The notes below the pieces were generated by a model, which saw nothing but the letters and a program-made list of their open reading frames with translations, had not been told where the DNA came from and did no database searches. The position numbers were made by a program, and so were the translations under genes. A stretch of 64,000 nt of DNA from Eupeodes corollae. Lineage: Eukaryota; Arthropoda; Insecta; Diptera; Syrphidae. The DNA lies in contig NC_079147.1 of the NCBI RefSeq assembly GCF_945859685.1, positions 141,694,645-141,758,644 on the forward strand. Direction: 5' to 3'. This document shows positions 10,849 through 22,560 of the stretch, piece after piece. Each line of letters opens with the position of its first letter. Within the stretch, counting starts at the first letter, position 1.

Positions 10849-11140
10849 GACCCTAGGCGTTATGACTAGTTGGACGGTCATGCCAGAGGTCTTAGGTTCA
10901 AACCCTGTCTGTGCTATCAAAAGCTGTTTTTTGTGGGTCTGCCTCTTGCGAGGAATTGACAAATCCTCCAAAAATAATTCTTGTTATGTAAAGTCATTTC
11001 ACAAATAAGCCGATCGGATTCGGCTTAAAACACTAGGTTCTCTCCATTCCTGACAACATTACTAGCACACATTAATGGTTGAAAGTTGTAAGTCACTGGG
11101 CCCTAGTTCTCAACCCACTTTTGGCCAAATATATTATTTT
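10849..11140 (+). mobile_element. tRNA-derived SINE, diverged (copy 4)
   Basis: Follows copy 3 in the same orientation after about 210 bp. The head is worn (GGCGTTATGACTAGTTGGAC), the B box is altered (AGGTTCAAACC), but the body is clear: CTGCCTCTTGCGAGGAATTG and GTTGTAAGTCACTGGGCCC. The 3' end is degraded (ACTTTTGGCCAAAT for the usual TTGCGCCACCTAAT). The B-box change probably weakens Pol III recognition. Confidence 0.8.
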
Positions 11141-11489
11141 TTATTTTAGAACGCATTTTGTTATAGTTAGTGCATATCTTCCTGAATACTGTACAGTCCG
11201 GTAGAATGTTCCACATGTTGTCAGAAAAATTGCCAACATTTTTCCTTTCACAGCTCCAAGAGCAGGATTAACCTTTTTCTCAAGTGAGCTATGAAAGGCT
11301 GATCTTCAGCCCGTTCATTTCCATCAATGCCACTTTGACTTTGAACCCTAATAAGAGTGACACAAAAGTTTATGTTAAGGCTGGATAGTTCATCTCGGCA
11401 GAAGCCGGGCTGTCAATTCAGATAACCGTGTTTCTATTTTAGTTTAACTTTGGTAGTATTTGAACTTGAAAAACTCTGGTAAAAACAGG

Positions 11490-11765
11490 TGTCCGAAAAA
11501 ACTTCGAGACATTCAAAGAATTGGAGAACATTTCCGACCACACCACAATCTACGTTTGATGTTTTTTTCATAATTGGTATTTTTGTCACCTGGAACTTGA
11601 TTAGTGCTCAGTTTGGATTGCCATATCATAATAAATAAACTTAATTTTGAACAACCTTTGAAAATTGCAAACTTATTACCAAAATAATGGCTCGATTTGC
11701 ACAACGAAACGAAATAATCAATTCATTGCGGAAAACATTTAGACACCTAATTGACAACTCAAGAC
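11490..11765 (+). mobile_element. Truncated mariner relic (mariner copy 3)
   Basis: Carries the family's leader (TTTTGTCACCTGGAACTTGA, CAGTTTGGATTGCCATATCA) followed by AATAAACTTAATTTTGAACA, the worn transposase start (NKLNFEQPLKIANLL), and then CATTGCGGAAAACATTTAGA, the segment after the large internal deletion seen in copy 2. The right terminus is not found. No coding capacity. Confidence 0.6.
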
Positions 11766-12154
11766 ATCTTCTTTTCTTCTGTTGCAATGCTCAAAAACAC
11801 ATCAGAGTATATGAGCAATTGGAAGGATCTTTGGAAGATTGAGCCTGTAGTGTTGATTCTTTCCAAAACGATGTTGAAGAAGTCGCAGAACAGTGCATCG
11901 CCCTTTGAACAACCTTTCTTACATCAAGAGCATCAGTCGGAAATTTCAATAAACGACAAGTAAGACAGGGATTCCAAGACTAGACATTTCTCTGTAAAAC
12001 CCTTTTATATAGCTGCTGTCACACACTGCCTGGAAATCTATGAATATATAATATGTATCGATTTAAAGTTCATAAGATTTTTCTTAGATCTGCCGTAATG
12101 TGAATATTTGGTCAAACTGGTCTTTCCTATTCAGAAGCCATAATAATATGGACC

Positions 12155-13182
12155 TACACAGAAGAAAAAGTTGTCATATTAACAATCGTCAATAGTAAAG
12201 ACGAAATTTTTCCAAATTGTCGCATTTACTACCAAAATAGTCAATATGACAACCTTATTTTTAAAAATTGACTACTAGATAGTCAATAGAACTATTGAAC
12301 GATTGTCAATTTTGGGTAGTCAATATGGCAACTGTGGTAGTCAATACAAAAATTTGGTAGTCATATTGACTACCCGAAATTGTTATATTGACTACCCAGT
12401 AGTCAAATTAGATTTCGGTTTTCAACAAAAATTGTTATATTGACTACCGCAGTTGTCCTATTGACTTCCCAAAATTGACAATCGAAAATTGTTCTATTGA
12501 CTATCCAGGAGTCAATTTTTAAAAATAAGTTTGTCATATTGACTACCAAAATTGACTATCGAGAATTGTTATATTGACTACCGCAGTTGTCATATTGACT
12601 ACCGAATTTGTCATATTGACTACCCGAAATTGTTATATTGACTACCGCAGTTGTCCTATTGACTTCCCAAAATTGACAATCGAAAATTGTTCTATTGACT
12701 ATCCAGGAGTCAATTTTTAAAAATAAGTTTGTCATATTGACTACCAAAATTGACTACCGCAGCTGTCATATTGACTACCGAATTTGTCATATTGACTACC
12801 GCAATTGTCATATTGACTATCGCAGTTGTCATATGGACTTCCACAGTTGTCGAATTGACTAAAGCAGTTGTCATATTGACTACTGAAATTTTCATATTGC
12901 CGAACGCAGTTGTCATATTGACTACCGTAGTTTCAATTTCTTTCAACCAAAGTTGTTGACTAATATGACAACTGCGGTAGTCAATATGACAACTGGAGTT
13001 TCAAATTCCTTCAACCAAAGCTGTCATATTGACTACTACAGTGGCATATTGACTACCAAATTGTAAAAAAAATTCGGATCCCAAAATTGACAAACGAAAA
13101 ATGTTGTATTGACTATCGCAGTTATCGGCTGAAAATTGACTACCAAAATAGTCAATAGGATGACTTTTTTCGTTCTGTGTAT
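12155..13182. mobile_element. Foldback-like element made of 21-bp units with terminal inverted repeats
   Basis: The outer ends are inverted: TACACAGAAGAAAAAGTTGT at the left, and on the reverse strand TATACACAGAACGAAAAAAG at the right. The interior is a degenerate array of a 21-bp unit close to TGTCATATTGACTACCGCAG(T). An exactly repeated 128-bp block occurs at 12431-12558 and 12629-12756. A diverged inverse copy of that block lies at about 12232-12352, so the element can fold back. Because 21 is a multiple of three, heptapeptide-repeat frames (VVNMTTA-like) open on both strands; these are by-products, not genes. It resembles foldback elements or satellite-bearing MITEs, but no transposase is present. 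Confidence 0.75.
12431..12756. repeat. Direct duplication of a 128-bp block inside the foldback-like element
   Basis: Bases 12431-12558 and 12629-12756 read identically, starting ATTGTTATATTGACTACCGC and ending CTACCAAAATTGACTA, with a 198-bp offset. Identity across 128 bp in an otherwise worn array implies a recent segmental duplication or gene conversion. Confidence 0.85.
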
Positions 13183-14936
13183 AAGGTTGTAAACGATCGG
13201 CTTTAGAAAGAATCTTTTACGTGATGGTCAGCTGATTGATGCCTCTTCAGTTGGCGCAGTTCAGAAGATCTCTTTTTTTAGGAATTGACAAAATATGTTT
13301 GAGCTGGTGCTAACTCCTTACCAACTAATCACCTACTGTTTATAATAACTCAGCAATGATGCCGCATATTCAAATCATCGGGATAAAAAAGTTGACTTTC
13401 TCCAAGGATGTTATTACTAATTTAAATAACATGTCCGATTTTAATAAATAAAAAATAATCCAAAATATACCCTGTACACATTACACACGGCATCTTTAGG
13501 TACCTTTTATAGTCATCTTAGCAAAAACCTGACAATTTTTGTTTGAATTCGAACGTTTTAATACAAATTGAAATTAAAGGTAAAAGCTATTTTGCTATCT
13601 AAACAGATACACAATATGAAACGTGTCAAACCTAATATTCAAAATGTGTCAAAATAAAAACAATCTTATATTCAAATTTCAAAGTAGGGTTAAAAAACGT
13701 GCTTTATCCTCGTAATACCGTATGTACATATAAGCAATATGAAATTTACTTATAAACGTCCCTCTGTTAAAGTGATTGAAATTGTTTGACAGGTTATAAA
13801 AACCTGAGCTTCGTTTGCATACTAAAATAACCTTTATTTTCTAGAAAAACTTTTTTTTTGTTAAATTGAGTTCAATTTTACTTTGAATCTCTTTTTTTTT
13901 TTCTGTGAGGGTGCGGAAAATTTCTTACAGTTTTCACATTACCTTACCTCAAATCTTAATATATTTTACACACACACACACACTTACAAAAAAAAATACC
14001 TTTAGAATGGAAATAATGCATGGAAAACGTTTTAACTGTCCAAGAAATGAATTATGAGAAGCTTTCTTAGATCCACTATTTTTATAGGAGTATGATTTCT
14101 CCCCGCCCCCATCTCTCTTAACTGCTAGTGTTAAGGGGTGTGTAAGTTGTGGAGTTATAGTTTTTGTACTTTTTTTTCTTTCTAAACGTTGAATATTTTG
14201 CTTCTTTGTCAGGAAGAGAAAAAATGGTCTTGGAAATTAGTTCATATTCTTATAGTTCTTTTTCTGCAGGGTGCAAAAAGTTTGTTTTATTCTTTATTTT
14301 TTTTAAAGTATTATTTTCTCTCAACACAAACTAAGGTCAGGTAAAGAGTTAATTAAATTCTTGTAGTTTTTTTTTAAGTTAACTGAAAGCTGTTAAGCGT
14401 GTTACTTTGAAGGTTGGGTAAAGTGTTTTTTTTTTTGTCTATTTATATTAAGGTGTTGAAAAAGTTTAAAGAAGAATTTTTAATAAGTTTAAATTTTAAA
14501 GTGGTCATGCGAAGTTTCAACGGAGCTAAAAATTTAAGTTTCAAAGGGTTTCCATCTAAGTTGTAATTAAATTTCCAATGAATTTAATATTCAAATTAGT
14601 TTGTGGAAATTTAAAGCTATGGGTATATTATAAGAAATTAAGTTAAACTATGGGTAAGCTAAACTGTGTTTGTTTTCCAACGTTTTTATTTGGTTTTACT
14701 TTTTGAAAACAACACAACAATTTGCCTTCGAATTGTTAAAAATATTTGCAGAATCATTAATATATATTTTTTAAGGATCTCTATTACAGTTAATGCACCA
14801 AAAAAACTTGTTTTTGTACGTTTGTATCGATCGTCTTAAACTGTGCAAACGGGGTTCTTTTTCTGATACTATCGAACATGTATCCCTCTAAACTTCTTAC
14901 TTTGAAATTAAAATTTTCGACACTCCGAAACTTTGA
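13183..14936. other. AT-rich spacer, no gene recognised
   Basis: Includes a (CA)n tract near 13970-13983 and several T runs of 9 or more (about 13850, 13890, 14425). No transposon ends or recognisable coding motifs were found. Confidence 0.5.
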
Positions 14937-14973
14937 TTTTTTAAGACGAGTGGTTTTCAAGAAGAAAAACATG
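14937..14973 (-). mobile_element. Isolated mariner terminus
   Basis: TTTTTTAAGACGAGTGGTTT followed by TCAAGAAGAAAAAC is the reverse complement of the right end of the mariner family defined at 9704-10183. No other part of an element is recognisable alongside, so it is a solo end or deletion remnant. Confidence 0.5.
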
Positions 14974-15635
14974 TTGGGGGAAAGCTCCAACTTATTTCTG
15001 ATATAGATAATAAAGCAAGATAATGTGTAACCGTAGCTGACACGCTAAGACCCACGAAGGTGTCAGGGCGTTAAGACGAAGCCAATATTTCACTTGTGTC
15101 GTTTTCTTAATATGTACTTTTATTTTCAAAACATGCAATTTCTCCGTAATTCTAAGAATGAACATCAGTTTACCTCAGCCGAATTTCAGAGTTAGTGTTA
15201 AGTACTGAGATTCTTTCTTTAGCCGCACTACACGAATATCAAGTTCTTTTACCGTCTCAATATTTTACCAACAAAGTTTTAAAAACACAAGGAAACAACA
15301 CTTATTTGAAGGATTAAAATGTTTTTAATTAAAATACCGCTTTTTTATGTCACATCAGGTTTTTAAAGTATAACCATTTTTTTCTTTAACGACCAAAAAC
15401 GGGGTCTTCAAGCTTAAGCTTAAAATCAAAATATCTCTTAACAATAAATTGTATGATGATTTTGAAAAGAAAAAACGTTTATGTTTTAAAGAAACGAAGT
15501 AAGTTACTAAAATACTTCTTAATTAGTTTATGAAAATTCTTATTAGTTATGAGTCTTTATTAGAATTTATATAAAGGTTCAAAAAAAGTTGAATTTGATG
15601 CTTCATAGTTTTGGTAAATACGTTTTGGACTTAGT
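14974..15635. other. AT-rich spacer, nothing recognised
   Basis: No coding motifs or clear repeat boundaries seen in this stretch. Confidence 0.5.
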
Positions 15636-15930
15636 TTTTAACTTCCCATTGGAATTTATTGTAATCGGTCCGATTTGTCGAATTGAAAAATTTTGACATT
15701 TCTCGACATTTCAACGTTCCTAGAGTCGAAATTAAAGATTTTTAGAAAGATGTGCGCGTGCGTGTGTAACCACGTTGGTAAGTTCGCGAAATTTTTTTCG
15801 TCGTCCATAGATCAAGAACCAGTAGAGATATCCACTTCAAATGAATTATTATATACAGATAATAATAGAGTCAGATGCAGAAAAGACTCTCAAAAAAATT
15901 GCGTGAATAGAATAGTTTTTTCAAATACCT
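15636..15930 (+). repeat. Unclassified interspersed repeat R1, 5' part
   Basis: Begins TTTAACTTCCCATTGGAATT and continues GGTCCGATTTGTCGAATTGA, CTAGAGTCGAAATTAAAGAT, a GTGCGTG-rich tract, and CAAGAACCAGTAGAGATATC. It matches 57393-57670 closely in order and wording but lacks the ~170-bp internal units. The open frame at 15693-15965 is a by-product. Confidence 0.8.
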
Positions 15931-16009
15931 TCGAAAGAAACCGAAGAATGGTCGAAATTCTGTAGCAGAACCTGTTTGCTTTTTGGGTATGGAAAAATCT
16001 AAGCCTTCT

Positions 16010-16330
16010 TCCATTCTTAAGGAAACTCGGAAGTAGTCATAAGGCTGTTAAATATGTAGGGTATATAGCGCAGTATATATGGAAGCAGTGGTCTCAAGAA
16101 CTTAGGGTCTATTTCATCCAGGCCAGTAGCATCAGATTTAATCGATATTATTGCCTCTACAATGTCTTCCTCTTGTATTCTTATAAAGCTCAAAGAGTTG
16201 TTGATAGCAGTTGGTTCATCCTCAGTAAGAGAATAAACGGGTGAAGCAACGTTTAAGGGCATGGACGTAAACTTTTTGTTGAGTGCATCACAATCGACGT
16301 CACCAACAGGCTTTTTAGATTATTTGCCAA
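16010..16330 (-). mobile_element. LINE ORF2 fragment, start of the RT region
   Basis: Minus-strand frame 16262-16017 reads EEDIVEAIISIKSDATGLDE and then IDPKFLRPLLPYIL, IFNSLMTTSEFP. This is the SxxATGxDxI segment before RT motif 1 in jockey/CR1-type LINEs; Lys usually replaces Thr-Ser-Glu just before a W-K-A-KV/I-P block that is missing here. Truncated on both sides. Confidence 0.75.
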
Positions 16331-18589
16331 TACCGATTTGTTGCAGGTTTTTCCATAATTTACATGTACGTATTTTTGTTTTTTTTTTTCGTATTTTTAA
16401 AAAGTGATATCTCAAATACCTGACGTGATAAATTGATTTTGAAGTCGGATTTCAATTAAGACTACCAAAACCCATTCGAAAAGTGCAATTTGAATGCCAG
16501 TAAGAAAACCTTCTCGACCAGTGATATTAATACCAAATGTCTCCTATATTAACACAAAAGCTCATACGAAAGTGTAAAAGTGTGCTAAGAGTAAAACTAT
16601 CTCAATATTTCTGCCAAGCTTAATTGCTATAGTATTGAATTTAACGAAAATTTAAAACCAAATGAAAATACCAGTGTTTTCCTCTTTCTACTGCAGAAGC
16701 TTAACATACTAAAAAAAAAAAAAAACAAGATACAAAACACCTTAAGTAATATTGAAGGATCTTACAAGAAAAAATATATATATATCATCTTAATTTAATT
16801 TCACATTTAAAACAACGTGAGACGAAGAAGAGAATGAAGACTGGTTCAGGTTCTGAGTAATGACCGAGGGTAAATTTAATTTGTTTTTTCCTTATGACAG
16901 CCACTTAATCCTGCCACACTTATGTTGATAGCATATATTTTATTACACTCTGGTATTATACAATAATAAAGGTATATCTATGTGTTGTACGAACAGCTTG
17001 CACAGACAATAGCTATATAAGTCTTCTATACTGTTGCTATATTCTGGGTTAGTTTTTCCATCATCCAGGGACCATCAGGAGAGTCGTGTGCTGCTCCGGT
17101 ATAGAGTAGAAGAATCTCCTGCGGATAACCAACGGGTATTTTAGAAATGCACAATTATTTTTTGTTATCTCTATACTCCCTACAATATCAAAAACAAAAA
17201 AGGGACGATACGCTACGATACTGCATGCAAAAGCAAGATCCTAATGGCTATACCACCTTTAGGTATACCTTCATAACTATACACCACCACACGGGGTTGT
17301 GAACTCCCTCCACTATTTGAGCTCCTATTCTGATGCTTGTCAGAAAAGTAACCTGTGGGGTACATGAGTAATAATTGAATGGGTAGGTCTCTCCCTCAGT
17401 CCATTATACCAAACACAAACACACATACCTATAACTATACTGCTTTAAGGGTGCCGCAAGGACAGAAATTGTTCTTGTTGTTTGGTCTTTTGCAACCCCA
17501 TAATACTTCGTCCTGTGTGATGTTCAAATATTTTTGACAGCAACACAAAAAAGAAACAAAGAAACTTTCATATTACTTTCAGCTTTTTTCCGTGACAAAC
17601 TTTTTTTCGTCGACCGTCGTTGTTGTCGTCATCGTGGCACATGCAAGGACTATAATTTAAAGGATGAAAATACCAACCCTAGTGGTACGGTATATAGCAC
17701 CTCGAACTGTAACAAAGTGGACAAACTATTTGACAGAGTTTCAAGGGTTTTTTCGTCATTTTGGTAACACGCGGGGTGTTTTTTTTTTTTGGAGCTGTGT
17801 TTTTCGTGTTGATGTTGTAGTAATTTTTGTTTTTATGTTTTATGCTATATACATATTTTGTCAACATTTTGGAGAAATTGACAGGGTAATTTTCGATTAC
17901 ATTGCTGATAGTAATCGTTAATATAATGCGCCGAGAAGAATGACAGGGAGGGAGAGAGAGAAGAGAATATAGTTTTGGTGGCAACATATGGTTTTGTGAC
18001 ATTGACAGTCTTGTTCGATGGAAAAACTATGCCATTAAGGACGCACGTATCGATGTCAAGACGATAGTTATCACCGCTTTTAGGGAAACTTTATGAAGAT
18101 TTTTTTTGTTGGTTTTCGTTTTTAGGACGAAATAACGAATAATTGTGATAATGTTTTGAAATTAATTTCTAAGTTTATAACTATGTACAGTATGTGTGTA
18201 CGAAGCACTTCCGGATTTCTTCTTTCTTTGGATAGTTTATTTAATCAAAGGGTCTTGTATTTTAATAAGAAAACAGACTCGAAGATTTGATATTTAAAAA
18301 ATAAAATTGTCTTGAAACAGTATATCACTATTGTGACAACATTAAGTTTAAAAGCTTATAGCAGGTCCAAGCATACAATGCAGGTCTGAAAAGATCTCGC
18401 CTAGGTATTTGATATCAACAAAGCTTTTAAAGTACATCGTCTCACAGTCTTGCGAATTGCGCAAAACTCAACCGTCAACACTTAAGGCACAATATTCTAC
18501 AATTCCATCTAATTACTTGGATACCCCGATGATATAATAATAATATGGAAGATCAAATCGTGATGTCAGTGGAGTGTTTTTGACGATTA
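16331..18589. other. AT-rich spacer with simple sequence, no gene recognised
   Basis: Holds a poly-T/poly-A tract (16380 and 16715), an AT dinucleotide run near 16775, and a GAGAGAG tract near 17945-17960. Open frames at 17534-18002 on either strand overlap one another and have no recognisable domain. Confidence 0.5.
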
Positions 18590-18712
18590 TGAAAACGATT
18601 GATTTAGTGGTCAATAAGGGCAAGACCAAGTATATGTTGTCATCAAAAAAATACTTTAAATTTCGGAATATTGGGCAAAAGGTCACCAATGGTAGAATTA
18701 AAAAAGGAGGTA
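18590..18712 (+). mobile_element. Short LINE fragment (RTE/R4-like)
   Basis: From 18609 the frame reads VNKGKTKYMLSSKK, the lysine-rich step just after the RT YADD motif in the LINE lineage also seen at 39070-40625, where the order is again this motif followed by a N-Q-N-V-T-I-D-like segment (here NIGQKVTNGRI). About 120 bp long and truncated on both sides. Confidence 0.6.
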
Positions 18713-18726
18713 CATAAGCCTATGTA

Positions 18727-18792
18727 GTACTCGTGGCACGATGGTAAGTGCGTCGAAATGTATGCGGCTGGAGCTCAGCAGGTTACTTAGTT
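18727..18792 (+). mobile_element. Possible SINE head fragment
   Basis: TAGTACTCGTGGCACGATGG followed by TAAGTGCGTCG resembles the family head TAGTACCCGTCGCATGACGG plus TTAGTGCGTTGG. The B-box part is not convincing and the body is missing. Alternative: chance similarity or a related tRNA pseudogene. Confidence 0.35.
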
Positions 18793-18799
18793 TGCTTCA

Positions 18800-21785
18800 G
18801 AACTCGAGATTCTTTTTAGGAAACTGAAACTATGCTTGGACGAAAACTATTTTATATTGGCCGGTGATTTGAACGCCAAACATGAAGATTGGGGAAATCA
18901 ACATAGTAATCCCAGAGGTAATCATCTTTTTAATTTGATGAATCTTTACAGCGTTGAATATAGCGTCGACCTGCTGGCTACCGAAAAGCCATCGTATCCA
19001 AGAAGCGGCTGCGGTGCGACAGCAGACTGATAGTTACAGACAGTCGAGTACGACAGTGATCACTGGGGACTAGTTGCCATAATGCAGATTCCGAACGAAC
19101 CCCGCGTTGCAGGAATACGTTTCAACGCACTCTTACAATTACAGTAAGATGCGTTCGCCTTGTTTCACCAACGCCCTAGCGAGAGAACTTCGTTCGAGTG
19201 ACATAGCCCCACCAAACAACAGAAACCTGACAAATACAGAAATTGACCAACATTTACAACAGATGGACGAAACAATAAAACGAACGATGGAACGGACAAT
19301 ACCAAGGTACAAAGAACGGGACCAAATGGACGCTAACAGGAACGCGATTAATGACGCACTACGCAGCACAAGAGTGGCTTACTGACGAGACTCAAAAAAT
19401 TGTACAGACGATTTACAGACCCACACGACTTGGAGGTTAAGACACTGAAGTCGTCAATAAAAAAATGTCAATCTGTTGACCAAGGAGAACTACAGGTTAT
19501 CCATTAACAAGTACTGGGACCGTAAGATCCGGTCAGTTAATTCCAATGACCCTAGTATATTCCCTAAAATCAACAAGATATTCAGGAAAAAGAACGATAA
19601 TGACCTTCCGAGTCTGAAACTCCAATGAACTGAAGAGAACAGGGACGTACTCAAGACAGCGCAAATAGATCCCGAAGAAGCCATCTTTGACGATGACTTT
19701 TACATAATTGAAGATCCGAAGGAATAAATGGAGGCGGTGGAAGATGCCTTCCAGCAAGTGTACAAGGTGAATGTTAGCATTCGCCCAATCACGACCTGGA
19801 AAACAGAGCCCTACTTAATCACTTTTACCTCCGAAATGATATGACACAATGGCGATCTGAAACCTCGTCATGCGGTTCAATGACGATTCCTTGGCAAATG
19901 CCATAATCGCCGAGCAAACGGGACACGTTGGATATAACATCGACACCTGCTGACTTTTTGTTTTTTATTGAGTTGAAGATGAGCTGAAGCTCAACCTTCG
20001 GCACTAACAAGGGACCGAAGGTTGAGCTTCAGCTCATCTTCAACTCAATAAAAAACAAAACGTCTGCAGGTGTCGATGTTATATCCAACGTTGTGTATTT
20101 ACCGATGAAGGCAATTGACATTTACACCCCATTCTTCAATAATACACTGAATAACGCATATTATCCAGTGCATTGGAAGACCGCTGTAGTTCATCCTCTC
20201 CCGATAAAGGGAAAGGACAACTCCAAGCCCTCAAATCTTCGGTCGATAAGTCTTCCTCCGAATATCAGCAAAGTTTTCGAAAAAATCATTAATAGGGCTC
20301 TGACTAAGTGGGCTGCGGACAACAAAATAATTTCGGATAAACAGTTCCGGTTCAAGGCGGTCATGATGCAATTGATGCTGTGTCTAAGCTCGAAAAGGCC
20401 TTTGACACAGTATGGTTAGAGGGTCTTTACATTAAACTGAGCAGGCTTGGTATAAGCAAGCCATTGTTGTATATACTTTACGATATGCTTATCGGTAGAA
20501 TGTTTGTTGTCAAAAGTGGCAATGTAACTTCTACCACAACATTCTCAATTAAAAATGGTCTTCAACAGGGAGCGTTGAATACGCCGATTCTTTTCAGCAT
20601 TTACAATAGCTATCTGATTGGTAGTTTTGCAAAGGCAATTGCGTACGCCGACGATCTAATTGCGTACAGAACGGCCCGAAAGGGTGAGGTTATTAGAATT
20701 CTCTTGCAGCGTGATTTAGACAAGATTCAGCGATATTGCGACGACTGGAAACTGAAAATAAATTCCAGAAGTCGGATACAATTCTGTTCCGGACTCCGTT
20801 GGCTAGGGCCACGAAGGATACGTGCAAGAATTGGCGCAAGATGGTCATCGTTGATCTTCACGGGCAGCCATTAGAGAGCAAAAGTGTAGTGAAGTACCTC
20901 GGTATCTGGTTAGATCAGTATTTATATTTCGACAGACATATAAATGCTGCTCTGACTAGGGTCAGAGGAGCCTTCACTGTGACAAAACGGCTGTTTTATA
21001 GCAGTCGGCTTGACCCAAGAGTGAAGGTAATTTGCTACATGGCCCTCATACGGCCAATGATCGTTAATGGTTGTCCTGTGTGGTTCAGCGTTGCCCATTC
21101 CCAGATGGAGAAGTTTCATGTGTTCGAGCGGGAGTGTTTACGACACTGTACCGACTTATATCGAACAGCCGAATCTTCTTATGTGCATTACTTTTCCAAC
21201 GAGGTCCTATACAACGGGGCTTGAATCAACAGAATTGAAAATTTCGTGATAAAACTTGTTCGACGTCATATTGCAAGAGCTATGTCTTCGACCAACAATT
21301 TAATTTTCGGGGCGTTCTATCCGAACGACGAGTATTTTGAGAGTGCACGCTTGAGCGGCTTCATTCCCCCAGAGGCATTCCTCTTTTTAGATAGATGCGG
21401 TCTGATACAGGATAGATTGGCAGTTCCGTTAATCTACCACGTCAGACGAACAACCGTGGATAGGCGACTCCTGTACAATCGGGACGTCATGGCACAAGGC
21501 GGAGCAGAGCTCCTTCGGTTCAGTAGGGCTGTGTCAGAACGGGACCGAACTGATAGGGTGAAGCAGGAGAACCAGTTTTGGTGGCTTCAATTGGCACTTG
21601 ATAGTGGGTAGTCGGGATGGGGTTTTAAGCCTATATACTTGTTTTATAGTTTTAGGGTTTAGTTTTAAGTAGAATAGGTATGGTGGCACAAAAAAGAATA
21701 CAAAAAAGAAAATATGTACACAAAAAAATTAAAAAAGCTTTAAGATATGTTTAAGATTGAATTAATAAAAATGAATTTAAAAAAA
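18800..21785 (+). mobile_element. Decayed LINE with EN and RT domains and A-rich tail
   Basis: Domains in order: EN with ILAGDLNAKHEDWGN at about 18855, AND its end motif VEYDSDHWG at about 19045; linker (19107-19385); RT starting VELQLIFNSIKNKKSAGVDV near 20030; WKTAVVHPLPIKGKDNSKP near 20180; KLEKAFDTVWLEGL (motif A) at 20385; KNGLQQGALNTPILF (motif B) at 20555; AYADDLIAY at 20640 with both catalytic Asp. Thumb: VVKYLGIWLD at 20890, then MALIRPMIVNGCPVW at 21040. C-terminal tail to 21611, then an A-rich tail to about 21785. Several frameshifts (for example near 20350) and stops kill it. Clade not settled within the I/jockey group. A 77-bp-arm inverted duplication sits at 19925-20091. Confidence 0.88.
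19925..20091. repeat. Inverted duplication inside the LINE, 77-bp arms and 13-nt spacer
   Basis: 19925-20001 is an almost exact reverse complement of 20015-20091 around the spacer CACTAACAAGGGA. Both arms encode the same RT-entry peptide (VELQLIFNSIKNKKSAGVDV): the right arm on the plus strand and the left arm on the minus strand, where the frame runs 20010 to 19825. An internal inversion with a short duplicated segment fits twin priming during LINE reverse transcription or a later fold-back repair event. Confidence 0.9.
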
Positions 21786-21791
21786 ATAAAA

Positions 21792-22060
21792 AAGTGCGTC
21801 GCACTGTAATGCCAAAGGTCTTGGTTCGATCGCGCCTACGCCATCTAGGTTTTTTTTCACGTGTACTGCCTCTTGCGAGGAATTGACAAATTCTCCAAGA
21901 GTAATTCTTGTCATGAAAAGTGCTCTCTCACATTATGTGTATTATGCTTTAAACTGTAGGTTCCCTCCATCCCTGCTATTACTCGCACACAGGAATGGCT
22001 GAGAGTTGTAAGTCACTAGGCCCTAGTTCTCAACGGACTATTGCACCACCCAATTTATTT
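21792..22060 (+). mobile_element. tRNA-derived SINE, 5'-truncated head (copy 5)
   Basis: Begins within the head (GTGCGTCGCACTGTAATGCC), has a B box TGGTTCGATCG, the body TGCCTCTTGCGAGGAATTGA, GAATGGCTGAGAGTTGTAAG and ends TTGCACCACCCAATTTATTT. It abuts the A-rich tail of the LINE at 18800-21785, so it probably inserted into or next to that tail. Confidence 0.85.
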
Positions 22061-22064
22061 ACTT

Positions 22065-22560
22065 TATAGGTAAGCACCGCTATAAATTCAAAAAACGACA
22101 CCAACGCTGAAACCGAACGAAGAATAAATAGCTGTCTCTTTGAACTTAGGAGGCAATTGAGTAGTAGAGTCCTTTATCGGCGTCTACAAGACGCTAATCA
22201 TACTGGTTCGCATTTATAGCAGTGTGGCTCGGACCCTGTCAAAGAACGATGAGAGCGTATTAGGATTCTTCGAAAGAAAAGTTAGTCTGTATAGATGGAG
22301 ACTGGACGTGATTAAAAGTATAAAAATCCAACGACTTAGATGGCTGGGCCATTTATAGCGAATGTACATCACCACTCAAGTCCGGAAGGTCTTCGAATCC
22401 AGAACCGAGTGAAAGCAGAGTAGAGGAAGAACGCGACTCAGGTGGCGCAAAAATAGAGACATTAAGCCTGGGATCTAGTTGGCTAGAGACGCATGTTGTT
22501 TTTGGGTCCCAAGTCGGCCCGGACAGCAGCGCCACCTTAAGAAAGTAAGTTTTCTGGCAT
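22065..22560 (+). mobile_element. RTE-like LINE C-terminal fragment, decayed
   Basis: Shifting frames give ETERRINSCLFELRRQLSSR, SRVLYRRLQDANHTGS, IRILRKKS, IKIQRLRWLGH-like residues (IQRLRWLG at about 22330), and SPEGLRIQNRVKAE with a GRTRLRWRKN-like end at about 22420. The order (thumb, 'K-L-Q-R-L-R-W-L-G-H', 'R-G-R-P-R-x-R-W') is the C-terminus of RTE/R4-type LINE proteins. It ends near the stop-rich sequence at 22560. Confidence 0.65.

Noticed and set aside
12431..12950. CRISPR-like look of regularly spaced short repeats
   Set aside because: There are no unique spacers of constant length, units are contiguous and occur in both orientations, and the host is eukaryotic.
12556..12959. Open frames on both strands with VVNMTTA-like heptapeptide repeats
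   Set aside because: They follow from a 21-bp (3 x 7) DNA repeat that happens to lack stops; frames are open on both strands and have no flanking coding signal.
17534..18002. Overlapping plus- and minus-strand frames near 17.7 kb
   Set aside because: No recognisable domain, no splice context, overlap on both strands; chance frames in AT-rich DNA.
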